DNA from: Marinomonas sp. SBI8L
Lineage (GTDB): Bacteria; Pseudomonadota; Gammaproteobacteria; Pseudomonadales; Marinomonadaceae
Length of the DNA stretch: 64,000 nt
NCBI RefSeq assembly: GCF_001624705.1
Contig: NZ_JSEO01000006.1
Location: 62,001 to 126,000 of the forward strand
Direction of reading: 5' to 3'
The notes under the pieces were generated by a model. That model was not told the DNA's origin. It made no database searches and worked only from the letters and a program-made list of their open reading frames with translations. Shown here one piece after another: positions 54,300 to 62,733 of this stretch (positions within the stretch are counted from its first letter, which is position 1; every line of letters begins with the position of its first letter). Position numbers and translations under genes: made by a program.

Positions 54300-55036
54300 G
54301 CTGCGCCTCGCTCGCCATCATGAATCGAGATAAAGTCTGCTTCCATCTTGCTGAAATGTTCAAGATCACTGGCTTTTTTCTCAGGGATAGCCTTATAAAG
54401 CTCTAAATAAGTTTGGATTTTATTAGCATCAACAGCATCACCTTTAAACAGGTAAGCTTGTGCCATAGATAGGTAAAACTGAGACTTCACCTCATCAGGA
54501 ATATACTGCCCCTGTTTATCTAGCAGGCTGGTAAACCATTTCTCATCTTCAAATACTTGATCGAACAAGGGGTTGATATCACCAATGTTGGCAAAGGTCG
54601 CCATACGGATAAGACGAACCGATAAGTCATTAGGCGCTGCAATCACAGCTTGGCTAATATTCTTGAGCGAGTCATTTAGCTTATAAAGCTTGTATAGCCC
54701 CATGGATAAATCCAACATTGCACCCGATTCTTTCGCTCTATTCGCGTTGTACCAAGCTTTTGCTAGAGGGTCATTTGGTGCTAACTCGACAGCTTTCCCT
54801 AAGTAGTCAGCAGCCAGCGCTATGTCGTTATGTAAGGTGTATTGGCTACCTATCTCGATCAGTAGATCCAAATCTTCAGGCTCTGTTTTAAGCGATTGCT
54901 TTAGAGCAGCCATATTCATTTGAGCATCCTTGTTATAAGCCTGCTTAGGAAACTCAATTGGCGCAGCACCCGTGAACCAGGCCACCACATTGCCAATAAT
55001 GAAACTCGTTAATACAAAACTCAGGACTTTTTTCAT
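54296..55036 (-). CDS. Membrane-anchored TPR protein
   Basis: I choose the ATG at 55036 behind GAGGGAAAG (246 aa): an N-terminal membrane anchor (VLSFVLTSFIIGNVVAWFTG) is followed by TPR units (LLIEIGSQYTLHNDIALAADYLGKAVE in pieces IEIGSQYTLHND and DYLGKAVELAPNDPLAKAW, plus LSMAQAYLFKGDAVDANKI). A longer frame begins at 55078. Its stop overlaps the ATPase start (ATGA). It probably scaffolds the export complex at the inner membrane. Confidence 0.78.
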   Translation of the reverse strand: MKKVLSFVLTSFIIGNVVAWFTGAAPIEFPKQAYNKDAQMNMAALKQSLKTEPEDLDLLIEIGSQYTLHNDIALAADYLGKAVELAPNDPLAKAWYNANRAKESGAMLDLSMGLYKLYKLNDSLKNISQAVIAAPNDLSVRLIRMATFANIGDINPLFDQVFEDEKWFTSLLDKQGQYIPDEVKSQFYLSMAQAYLFKGDAVDANKIQTYLELYKAIPEKKASDLEHFSKMEADFISIHDGERGAA

Positions 55037-55147
55037 TCTCTTTCCCTCTGACGCATACAAATAAGCTGACCCAGACAAGAAGAACCAAGCGTTTAAGCTA
55101 GGCCTCTTAACTTAGGTCATGCCGGTGCGAACACTTCCTATTCTGGG

Positions 55148-55396
55148 TTAAACAAAGTTATCTGACGCTTCAAGTAGCTGAGCATCCATATCACGCAGCG
55201 TAGTGAACTCATCAAAAATCAAGGCTTCTGGATCACTCACATCTGTATAAATTTGCTCGCAAATGAGAATCACCTCCACCACATTTAATGAATCCACCCC
55301 TAGCTCACCAAGGGGCGTATCAGCATCGATAGCATCCTTGTTTAGCATTTCGGCAACTTGTGCTTGTAGGTCTGTTAGTTGGCTTTTATCTGACAT
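55148..55396 (-). CDS. Acyl carrier protein
   Basis: The 82-aa acidic protein has the phosphopantetheine attachment site in LGELGVDSLNVVEVI with Ser at residue 36, and the helical ACP pattern from DLQAQVAEML to LRDMDAQLLE. AAGGAAAC precedes the ATG. It carries thioester-bound intermediates, here most likely for the ketosynthase-like, dehydrogenase and halogenase-like proteins encoded upstream. It lies 110 bases before the TPR gene start and 129 bases after the AsnB-like gene. Confidence 0.92.
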   Translation of the reverse strand: MSDKSQLTDLQAQVAEMLNKDAIDADTPLGELGVDSLNVVEVILICEQIYTDVSDPEALIFDEFTTLRDMDAQLLEASDNFV

Positions 55397-55525
55397 TTTG
55401 TTTCCTTTTTATTGTTGTTTAATTAACTAAAATCATTACCAATTACATTGCTCAATTAAGCTTTCATTGAAGACTTAATTGAGATTTAGAGAACGTTTTA
55501 TAACGCGCTCTCAATAGAAAACCTT

Positions 55526-57007
55526 CTATAAAGAGCAGCCTAAATGGCGTGATAGATGGTCTAGCGTTAGGCTTTTCATGCAAAAAGCATCCACTTGCGA
55601 CCGTTTATCTTGCTGTTTAATCAGTTTGGCTGTGAGAGGCGGTGCAGCGACTTTAAGCAAGCTGTGTGTCACCGGTTTATAACCATGCAGCATCAGCCTT
55701 TGCATGGCATCGTAGAGATTCACCAAGCTGTCATCCTGCGGGTCAAAATAGACCTTAGAGGCCGTTTTAAGCCACTGGTTATCATTTGGAATCAATGCAA
55801 GTACGGATTGCTCTATCACCCTAGCCGCAAACCCGTGTGTTAAAGCGACAAACTGCACCTCTTTTCCTAAACCTTCGGCGAGTAGCCTTTCTTGCTGCCA
55901 CTGGTTAGGTAAACGCACGGTAAGATCTAACCAAAGTTCAAAACTAGGCGTTGTCACTTGACCCTGATGAAAGCTCAGCATTTGAGTTTGATACTCTTGC
56001 CTTAACTTAAGCTGTGTTTGGCGCTGCTGCTTAAATGCCTGACTTAACCCAGATTTAAACAGCGGTCCGTATAAGGATTTAAGCGACTTAATGTCTAATA
56101 AGGCATTCTTGTCCCAGGCCTGATTCAACTCAGCCAGCTGACTAGCAATACCAAGACCAGTACCAAGAGCAGCTACTTGTCTTTGTGTAGATTCCGCCTG
56201 ACCTTGCAAGCGATATAAGCCTGTTTTACTTTGATAAGCGTCTGATGAATCCGCCATCAGATTATCCAATAAGCAGAGTTGTCCTAACTGAGTGACAGGT
56301 TCACTTAATAACCTTGAAACCAAAGGTAACGCCATAAATGCATTGAACTTACCCTCTTTTAACAGGCCAATTGCTTCATCTTCTTTGACACTGGCTTGCT
56401 TATTTTCTAGTTGCCCGCACTCTGACTTAGCCGCTTGAGATTCTGCCTTAGCCATTTGGGATTCTGACTTAGCCGCTTGAGAGCCAAGCTGATTAAGACA
56501 AAGCTTTTCTTGCAGACTTAGAGTTTTATGGGCAAGGCATTTTGCTTTAATGCCCGTTTGTCCAGAGGCAATCTGCCAAATTTGGCTCTCGCCATTGGCT
56601 AATTGCCTCACTCCTTTCACTAGAGTTAATGGCGGCACCAGATAAGATTGAGTAAAGAGCTGGCCTATGGCATCTGCGTCTAACTCGGCACCTGTTATGA
56701 AGTCATTCATGCTAGAGCTTAGTGCAAACTCAGCCTCATTCGATTTATAAAAAAGGCGGTAGCTTGAAAAAGCAGAACAAGTAATAAAACACTCAGGTAG
56801 ATTGCTTTTATCTGATGAGCCTTCGATTGGCAGTATCAGACGATAATCCCCCAATACCTTTTGATTGAAGTCCAGTTTCCACGCTTGAAAAGCCGCTTTT
56901 AGCAAAGTCTGCAAAGAGGTATCCTCTGCCAACTCTAACTCTTGAATCAGGCTTTGGCGGTTAGTTAAATAACCATCGAAAAGAAAGCTATTATGATCAC
57001 ATATCAT
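55526..57007 (-). CDS. Degenerate asparagine-synthetase (AsnB)-like protein
   Basis: The 493-aa protein matches AsnB only in parts: AFQAWKLDFNQKVLGDYRLI and LFTQSYLVPPLTLVKGVRQL correspond to the glutaminase-domain end and the linker; WLDLTVRLPNQWQQERLLAE to the synthetase C-domain. The N-terminal catalytic Cys (normally second residue) is replaced by Ile-Cys at positions 2-3 without the usual processing context, and no SGGxDS pyrophosphate loop is present. Residues about 180-205 hold AKSE/AKAE repeats (SQAAKSESQMAKAESQAAK). It may be a structural or binding subunit rather than an amidotransferase. Confidence 0.65.
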   Translation of the reverse strand: MICDHNSFLFDGYLTNRQSLIQELELAEDTSLQTLLKAAFQAWKLDFNQKVLGDYRLILPIEGSSDKSNLPECFITCSAFSSYRLFYKSNEAEFALSSSMNDFITGAELDADAIGQLFTQSYLVPPLTLVKGVRQLANGESQIWQIASGQTGIKAKCLAHKTLSLQEKLCLNQLGSQAAKSESQMAKAESQAAKSECGQLENKQASVKEDEAIGLLKEGKFNAFMALPLVSRLLSEPVTQLGQLCLLDNLMADSSDAYQSKTGLYRLQGQAESTQRQVAALGTGLGIASQLAELNQAWDKNALLDIKSLKSLYGPLFKSGLSQAFKQQRQTQLKLRQEYQTQMLSFHQGQVTTPSFELWLDLTVRLPNQWQQERLLAEGLGKEVQFVALTHGFAARVIEQSVLALIPNDNQWLKTASKVYFDPQDDSLVNLYDAMQRLMLHGYKPVTHSLLKVAAPPLTAKLIKQQDKRSQVDAFCMKSLTLDHLSRHLGCSL

Positions 57008-58131
57008 GCCTGCGCTCCTTGCTCTGCTTCGCTTTTTCCAGCCTCGCTTTTCACTGGGCCACTCTTCACAAATGCGGCTTTATCCTGCTTTTTAGCTGAA
57101 ATCGGGCTGACTTCCGCTTGATCATCCAGCTCGCTTTCACTTGTCTGATCGTCTATCTGGTCGTCTGTCTGATCATTTGAAGCGGTCATCTCAAAAATGC
57201 TGGCAAGCCAATTAGGCAACACCTGACACGCAGCGGGTAAAATACGAATATGATTTAGTTTTGGCACCTTAATTAGGGACTTAGCTAAATCTGGCCCTAA
57301 GTGCCAATGAAATACCGTATCAAGCAAGCTAGAGTGAATGACCTCATCCTCTTCACCAACCAACATAAGGGTTGGCACCTTGATACGATTAAAGGCATTG
57401 GGATAATCATTGATGTCACAAGACAGCATGAGGTTATAGCTGTAATCCAACACACGCCCTTCTAGTTTGGCCATCCGCTCGCTCGCCGGAAAACTCAAAA
57501 TCGGCTTATGACGAAAACCTGGAATCAACTTGGCTAACCAAAAAGCCTTCATATTGAGTATTGGCGCATACTGCAAAGCGGCCTCTGGCACGGGGCCATG
57601 GACTTTCGCTTGGCGAAAGTAAGTCAACCTATATTGCAAAGCCGAAGACGGCTGAGGGTATCGCACCGTCTCTAATGGCCCATTGATCGCAGGAGAAACG
57701 AAGGCCACAGCCTTAATCTCATCACAGCTGTACTTATCGATATAGCGCAAACAGACCACAGCACCCGCTGAGTGCCCACCTATCACAATGGCAGCCTTTT
57801 CATCTTGGCTTTTGATATGGGCAATCATGTCAGCCAGATCATCTTCTAACTGACCCACATAATGAAGATCCCCCGGCTTACCTTGAGATTCCCCATGACC
57901 ACGCCAATTAAGCAGACAAGTTTGGTAACCTTTACCAGACAGAGCCTTAGCAATATTGGCGTAACGTCTTGAGTTATAGGTGCTGCCATGAAGGAAGATG
58001 AAGCACACTTTGCTAATCTCATCACTGCTGTTTGCGGCGATATCTTGAGCTAACGCCCCTTCGGGAGAAAACTCATCATAGGCGAGACGCACACCATCCC
58101 TGGCTAAAAAGCTCCTTTTTTCCATTAGCAT
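57004..58131 (-). CDS. Alpha/beta hydrolase (monoacylglycerol-lipase-like) with an acidic tail
   Basis: The 375-aa protein opens LARDGVRLAYDEFSPEG and continues with FIFLHGSTYNSRRYA (oxyanion hole), LLNWRGHGESQGKPGD, the nucleophile elbow VIGGHSAGAVVCL (Ser near residue 115), and the closing PTLMLVGEEDEVIH and KLNHIRILPA. The final 60 residues are repetitive and acidic (SDQTDDQIDDQTSESELDDQ type). It could release or transfer acyl groups in the pathway as a thioesterase. Its start overlaps the halogenase-like stop and its stop overlaps the AsnB-like start. Confidence 0.82.
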   Translation of the reverse strand: MLMEKRSFLARDGVRLAYDEFSPEGALAQDIAANSSDEISKVCFIFLHGSTYNSRRYANIAKALSGKGYQTCLLNWRGHGESQGKPGDLHYVGQLEDDLADMIAHIKSQDEKAAIVIGGHSAGAVVCLRYIDKYSCDEIKAVAFVSPAINGPLETVRYPQPSSALQYRLTYFRQAKVHGPVPEAALQYAPILNMKAFWLAKLIPGFRHKPILSFPASERMAKLEGRVLDYSYNLMLSCDINDYPNAFNRIKVPTLMLVGEEDEVIHSSLLDTVFHWHLGPDLAKSLIKVPKLNHIRILPAACQVLPNWLASIFEMTASNDQTDDQIDDQTSESELDDQAEVSPISAKKQDKAAFVKSGPVKSEAGKSEAEQGAQA

Positions 58132-60272
58132 GTGCCTTCCTTTTCAGTCTCTGTCGCTTCCTCTTGACCAAGCTGCACACGCTCTTCTGCGTCAACTGTT
58201 TGCGACTCTCTTTCCATTTGCGCAAGTAATCTTTCTGCCGCGATTTTGCGGGTTGGCACTTCGACATCCTGAATAGGGTCACTCATGATGCTTTCATCGG
58301 TTTGACGACAGAATTGCAAGAAATAAGGCACGGTGAAAGGCATGTGAATGTATTCTTGCTCTTGTGCCCACAACGCCTTAGCTTGCTTTGTCAGAAGTGC
58401 CATATCATCCTGAGTTAACCCATTTTTAGTGCAGGCAATATAAACATCGCCTGATTCAAACGACATCTCATCAATACTTGCGACAAGCTCGCCTTCTTGA
58501 AATTCCAGCTCACTTTGCTCAATAAGTTTTTGCGTTAAAGCGACATTAATATCCTGTATCAAGTCTGGCAAATCAGCCTTAGTGAAACTGTCTTTCGTCA
58601 GGATTTGCGGTAGGTTCAAACACTCTTGCACCAAGTTACGGCTAGCAAACTTTTTAAGATTCAAACGACTTCCTGTGACTTGCAGATAAATACTGGCCCA
58701 GAGTTTGGTATGTAGATCGATACGACGACCATCTTTACCCTTGTCGCCCATTTCGAAAACAAAATAGCGATAAATTTCGGCACCAGATTCAAAAAAGCCA
58801 ATCGAGTTACGGTCAAAATAACGACCTTCGTAGTTTAGAGTTTCAGCTGTTTCTAGAATTTGTCGATTGAGCTTTTTCTCTAACGCCAAATAACCACGGC
58901 GTAAATGACTCTTAGATTGCCACCTTTCAAGGTCGACAAAATTATCCGCCATGTAGTCCCAAGCGGTTTCTAAGAAATAGGTCGCCGTGATGTAAGCCAA
59001 GATAGGAGAACACAACTCACCACAATCCAGCACGGGCGTCACATTGTTCACATGACTATAAATACGCTGGTAGAACTCATGGGCTTGCTGGTTAAGTACC
59101 GGCAAGTTTTGCGCTAATTTTGTAATGGCTTCGCTTTCATCTTCAGTGGCAAAGTCCTCACAGATGGTTTTGCAAATACCATCATTGAAAAGCGAAATCA
59201 TATCGCCGCCAAAGCTGAACAAAGGGTCTAGGAACATGGCAGCAAAACCTGTGGTTGCCCACCTATGTTCGCTCATGTACTTCTCACCTCGGTAAGCAAG
59301 TTGCCCCCAAGCTTCAAAGTCCTCCATTTGCGCGCCGTCAAGAAGATCAGCAAGACCTTTATGACTCTTCAAGAAAGCCATGAATTCATCCCTTTTTACA
59401 GGGCGTTTTTTCATCCTTTCTTTGTCACAATCCACACCAATACTGGTAAAGCCACCACTTAACGGAATGACCCAAATCCAATACCCTTCTCCCGTAAAGT
59501 GAATCGTCGATAGGAAACGTCCATTCACTTTACGACGCCATTCTTTTGGCCCTAGTGCATCGATATCTTTGATATTGCTAAAACGCGCCCAAGTAGAAGC
59601 GTTTTGCGGCACATCACGTCTATGATGCAGCTTGTATTTTTTGGCGATAAGCCCCGCTTTACCACTAGCATCCACCAGCCAGCGACAGCTGACGGTTTGC
59701 CCCATAGGGTCAATACTTTCTCCAAGTGCTGGACAATCAAATTGCACTAGATGTGGCGCCGCATGGATACTCTCATCTATTTCCAAATCTTTAACGCGCG
59801 CACCAAGCAGAATATCAATGCCCATTTCGCGATTCATGGCAACCAAGTCTTCTTCTAGCCTTGCCCTATCAAGCTGAAAAGCTGGATGTGGCGGAATATT
59901 TGAAGTGCCGTGCTCACTCATTTCGTGCAGCTCTAAGTCATGATTTTCTGAATCAAACAAGAACCTCAAGCCATTTTTTGGCAGATGATTACGATACAAG
60001 TAGTTCGCTAAACCAAGACGGTGCATGAAGTAATGGCCTGTCATTTCAACCGTTGCTTCACCGACTTTCGCCTTGTATTCAGTGGCCGCATCCAACTGCA
60101 CAATGGAAAGCTCTGGTCGGCTCATTTTCAACTGCCTTGCTAAGGTTAACCCCGCCCATCCCGCACCAATAATCACCACATCATAACTAGGCTTAACTTT
60201 GGTGGTTAGGTTAGCTTGCATAAAAGCAGGGCCTGCTTTTACTTGCTCAGTCACGCTAGACATTCCGTTCAT
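58125..60272 (-). CDS. FAD-dependent halogenase-like protein
   Basis: The 715-aa protein has the flavin fold (VVIIGAGWAGLTLARQLK, residues about 32-49), the family box KVGEATVEMTGHYFM near 69-83, and the halogenase signature WIWVIP at 265-270, followed by MFLDPLFSFGGDM. A candidate catalytic lysine is Lys99 (LPKNGLRF). This fits FAD-dependent halogenases that make HOCl/HOBr-equivalents for aromatic or ACP-bound substrates. It is about 200 residues longer than typical members, with a C-terminal extension of helical character. The start has TAGGAGTAG upstream. Confidence 0.75.
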   Translation of the reverse strand: MNGMSSVTEQVKAGPAFMQANLTTKVKPSYDVVIIGAGWAGLTLARQLKMSRPELSIVQLDAATEYKAKVGEATVEMTGHYFMHRLGLANYLYRNHLPKNGLRFLFDSENHDLELHEMSEHGTSNIPPHPAFQLDRARLEEDLVAMNREMGIDILLGARVKDLEIDESIHAAPHLVQFDCPALGESIDPMGQTVSCRWLVDASGKAGLIAKKYKLHHRRDVPQNASTWARFSNIKDIDALGPKEWRRKVNGRFLSTIHFTGEGYWIWVIPLSGGFTSIGVDCDKERMKKRPVKRDEFMAFLKSHKGLADLLDGAQMEDFEAWGQLAYRGEKYMSEHRWATTGFAAMFLDPLFSFGGDMISLFNDGICKTICEDFATEDESEAITKLAQNLPVLNQQAHEFYQRIYSHVNNVTPVLDCGELCSPILAYITATYFLETAWDYMADNFVDLERWQSKSHLRRGYLALEKKLNRQILETAETLNYEGRYFDRNSIGFFESGAEIYRYFVFEMGDKGKDGRRIDLHTKLWASIYLQVTGSRLNLKKFASRNLVQECLNLPQILTKDSFTKADLPDLIQDINVALTQKLIEQSELEFQEGELVASIDEMSFESGDVYIACTKNGLTQDDMALLTKQAKALWAQEQEYIHMPFTVPYFLQFCRQTDESIMSDPIQDVEVPTRKIAAERLLAQMERESQTVDAEERVQLGQEEATETEKEGTC

Positions 60273-60301
60273 CTATCTACTCCTAAGTGTCACATTGTTA
60301 A

Positions 60302-61345
60302 TTATTCGGTGATCGTTTCTGACCAGCGAAAATAATGATTATTGATACCCCGATATTGGGTTTGCGGGTATTTCAGGGTATGTTTTACCTGCTGGTAGTA
60401 ACTTGCCTTACATTCGTTTTTGACATGCAAAGCCGCTTGATAAGCACTTTGATCTGATTTGATACAGCACTCACTGAGTGATGACTGAGTTAAGGCTTGA
60501 TCGGCTTTAAGGCCACGACTTATCAGCATGCAACCTAAACGACCGCCACCTCCCAATGTCATCAATAACAAAGGGCCTTTCGCCAATGCTGCTTGGTATC
60601 CCTGCAATTCAAAAAGAGGCTTGAGGCTTAAAAAGTGTTGCTGCCCCTGCTCTGCACTCGCAAGCCATTCACTGGTGGCAAAAGGGCCAGATAGCCGCTC
60701 TTGTAAGGCAAGCTCTAACTTCTTTCCCCATTGGGAACTAATGGCAAAGGAAACAGGCTGAGTCGCCTCTGGTAGTTGCTTGATGTAGTCTTCGAACATC
60801 AGCAAAAGTTTTTGTGTGCCCGACATACCAAGGGGCTGAGAAAGTATGTCGCACTGCATTATGATGATGTCTTTTGGTTCAGCGTGTTTTTTACGCAATA
60901 CACACAAGCCAACGCAATTAAGCACAGTTAAACCATCTTGTTCGTCGTCATTGCCCACACCTAAAGAGTTTAAACAGGCTTGCTGCAAGCCTTGATCTAG
61001 CTCTAGCGCAATCACCAAGCAATCTTGGCTTTGCGATTGGCTCGCCTCAAACACAGCCGCATGAAAGCTGGTACAAGCGGCGCTGACAAATCGCAACTGA
61101 CAGCCTTTTTGCATCAAATCCCGAGCAAACTCGCGAATTTTGGTATTTAGCAAAGGCTTCACTTCTCCTGCGCTAATCAAGAGCACTTGCTCTGGCAAAG
61201 TCGTTAGCTGATTTAACTGAGCTTCAAGCAAACTTAAACCATGACCCACCGAAAGCACCTGCCTTGCCCAAAGGGACTCAATCACCATGCTAGCCACAGC
61301 AAGGTTTTCTGTAGGCGCAGAGCTAAAAGAAGCATCAAATTGCAT
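60302..61345 (-). CDS. Ketosynthase-like (thiolase-fold) protein
   Basis: I place the start at the ATG at 61345 behind GAGGAG (347 aa); a longer frame to 61474 overlaps the upstream gene too far. The active-site cysteine candidate lies in FVSAACTSFHAAVFEAS and the C-terminal glycine-rich GGGGRLGCMLI fits the thiolase-superfamily end. The middle part lacks the clear His-His pair of KAS enzymes, so catalysis or a partner role (chain-length factor-like) is uncertain. Its ATG overlaps the 182-aa gene by 11 bases. Confidence 0.7.
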   Translation of the reverse strand: MQFDASFSSAPTENLAVASMVIESLWARQVLSVGHGLSLLEAQLNQLTTLPEQVLLISAGEVKPLLNTKIREFARDLMQKGCQLRFVSAACTSFHAAVFEASQSQSQDCLVIALELDQGLQQACLNSLGVGNDDEQDGLTVLNCVGLCVLRKKHAEPKDIIIMQCDILSQPLGMSGTQKLLLMFEDYIKQLPEATQPVSFAISSQWGKKLELALQERLSGPFATSEWLASAEQGQQHFLSLKPLFELQGYQAALAKGPLLLMTLGGGGRLGCMLISRGLKADQALTQSSLSECCIKSDQSAYQAALHVKNECKASYYQQVKHTLKYPQTQYRGINNHYFRWSETITE

Positions 61346-61883
61346 TATCACACTCCTCTTTGGCAGCAATACCAAACTCAGCCAATGATTCAATAAGTTG
61401 AGCAAAGCAGGCCTCTTCACGAGAAACATCAAACTGGCTTTGGCTATACAAACTGAGATGCATTTGATTTTCACCTTGCTCTAGCTGATACCTAAGCAAG
61501 TGATCATCAATCACCAACAGCCTTGAGACGTCACCTTTTGATACACCCTCTTTTAGACGTAATACTTCAGGCTGAATGTCTTGCATCAAGAGCACATTAG
61601 GTTCTAATAAAACAGCGGGTAAACGCATACCACCTGGCATTGAAAGGCGAATAAGAAAGTTTACTTCGCCTTCAAAACACGCATTTGCCTGCTTCACAAA
61701 GCGCTCTAAAATTTGATAGTGCTCAGCAAAATTCAGGTAAATCGGTGCCTTACTGGAAGGCAATAAAGCAAAGACTTCAAAGTCGTTTTCACTTTCTAGC
61801 GGCATATATCTCGCAAGAGCAGCAGACAACTTACCTTCAAAAGGCACACGCTTAAGCTCGCCTTTAAAATGCAGCCTATTCAT
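61335..61883 (-). CDS. Unknown protein between the two ketosynthase-like genes (182 aa)
   Basis: The start is the ATG at 61883 behind GGAGG; an earlier ATG at 61898 lacks that spacing. The product is soluble with strands ALLPSSKAPIYLNF, FLIRLSMPGGMRLPAVL and MHLSLYSQSQFDVS. No family was recognised. Both ends overlap its neighbours (stop 11 bases into the ketosynthase-like gene), so it is fixed in the operon and may be a partner subunit of the ketosynthase-like pair. Confidence 0.6.
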   Translation of the reverse strand: MNRLHFKGELKRVPFEGKLSAALARYMPLESENDFEVFALLPSSKAPIYLNFAEHYQILERFVKQANACFEGEVNFLIRLSMPGGMRLPAVLLEPNVLLMQDIQPEVLRLKEGVSKGDVSRLLVIDDHLLRYQLEQGENQMHLSLYSQSQFDVSREEACFAQLIESLAEFGIAAKEECDNAI

Positions 61884-62733
61884 AGCTCGCCTCCTCATTC
61901 AGAATTAAATGAGTGTCTTGATTCACTCGCACCTCTGCCATGGCAAAATAACCATTCAGTGCAAGCGAGGCTGCCATGTATTTTTGCTCTTCTAAGGGTG
62001 GGTTTTCCAAGCTATGGCAAAGTATGGATAACCAAGGATCTGAACCAAAACAATGGCCCCAGTTATGGTGTAAATCCGGCAAGCGCCATTGCTTAGCCAA
62101 TAGTTTGTTAAACATTTCTTGAATGTGTTCAGGAAAAAACGGCAACGCCAGACAAACATTATCTCTGCCTGTCACGGTACGCCTTACGACTGTGGCAAAT
62201 TCAGCCATAGAGTTATGGGTCAGCGCACATTGAGTAATGAGTTCATTACTGACTTCACCTGTGACTTCAAGCAAAACCGTAGTGATACCAAAACCAGACT
62301 CATGCCAGTTCTCGTTATAGCGCCAAAAAGTCAGATCATAGAGATTGGCATCTAAAATACTGACCAAAAGGAAGCGCTTCTTCTCTGCCTTGGCATAAGT
62401 TAGATAATGGCGTAAGGAATAACCCCAAGAGGCACATTCATAGGCATTGATATAAGTATCTGGATTATTAGGACCAAGCGCCGTTAGCTTTTCAGCCACA
62501 TCAGACCAAGCAATATCCCCTGTGGTAAATGGCATCTCTACCATGGTCGAGCACAGGAAATGCCTATCTATCTGGTTTCTTTCCTCTTCTGAAAGCTTGG
62601 CGAGCACCTGCTCTGTCTGGGTATGAATTAATCCAGACAGCCATTCAAAACTTGCCTCTATACTTGGCCTTTGCTGATAAAGGCAAGACTTAAGCGGCTG
62701 AAAACCTATCCCTCTTACGGTTAAAGCACTCAT
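61876..62733 (-). CDS. Ketosynthase III-like protein
   Basis: The 285-aa protein reads TYINAYECASWGYSLRHYL with a candidate active-site cysteine at about residue 103 in the same context as KAS III, then RFLLVSILDANLYDLTFW, and a C-terminal HHNWGHCFGSDPWLSIL that resembles the His/Asn part of the thiolase fold. It is shorter than KAS III (about 320) and may need a partner. Its ATG overlaps the stop of the dehydrogenase-like gene (ATGA). Confidence 0.68.
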   Translation of the reverse strand: MSALTVRGIGFQPLKSCLYQQRPSIEASFEWLSGLIHTQTEQVLAKLSEEERNQIDRHFLCSTMVEMPFTTGDIAWSDVAEKLTALGPNNPDTYINAYECASWGYSLRHYLTYAKAEKKRFLLVSILDANLYDLTFWRYNENWHESGFGITTVLLEVTGEVSNELITQCALTHNSMAEFATVVRRTVTGRDNVCLALPFFPEHIQEMFNKLLAKQWRLPDLHHNWGHCFGSDPWLSILCHSLENPPLEEQKYMAASLALNGYFAMAEVRVNQDTHLILNEEASYE

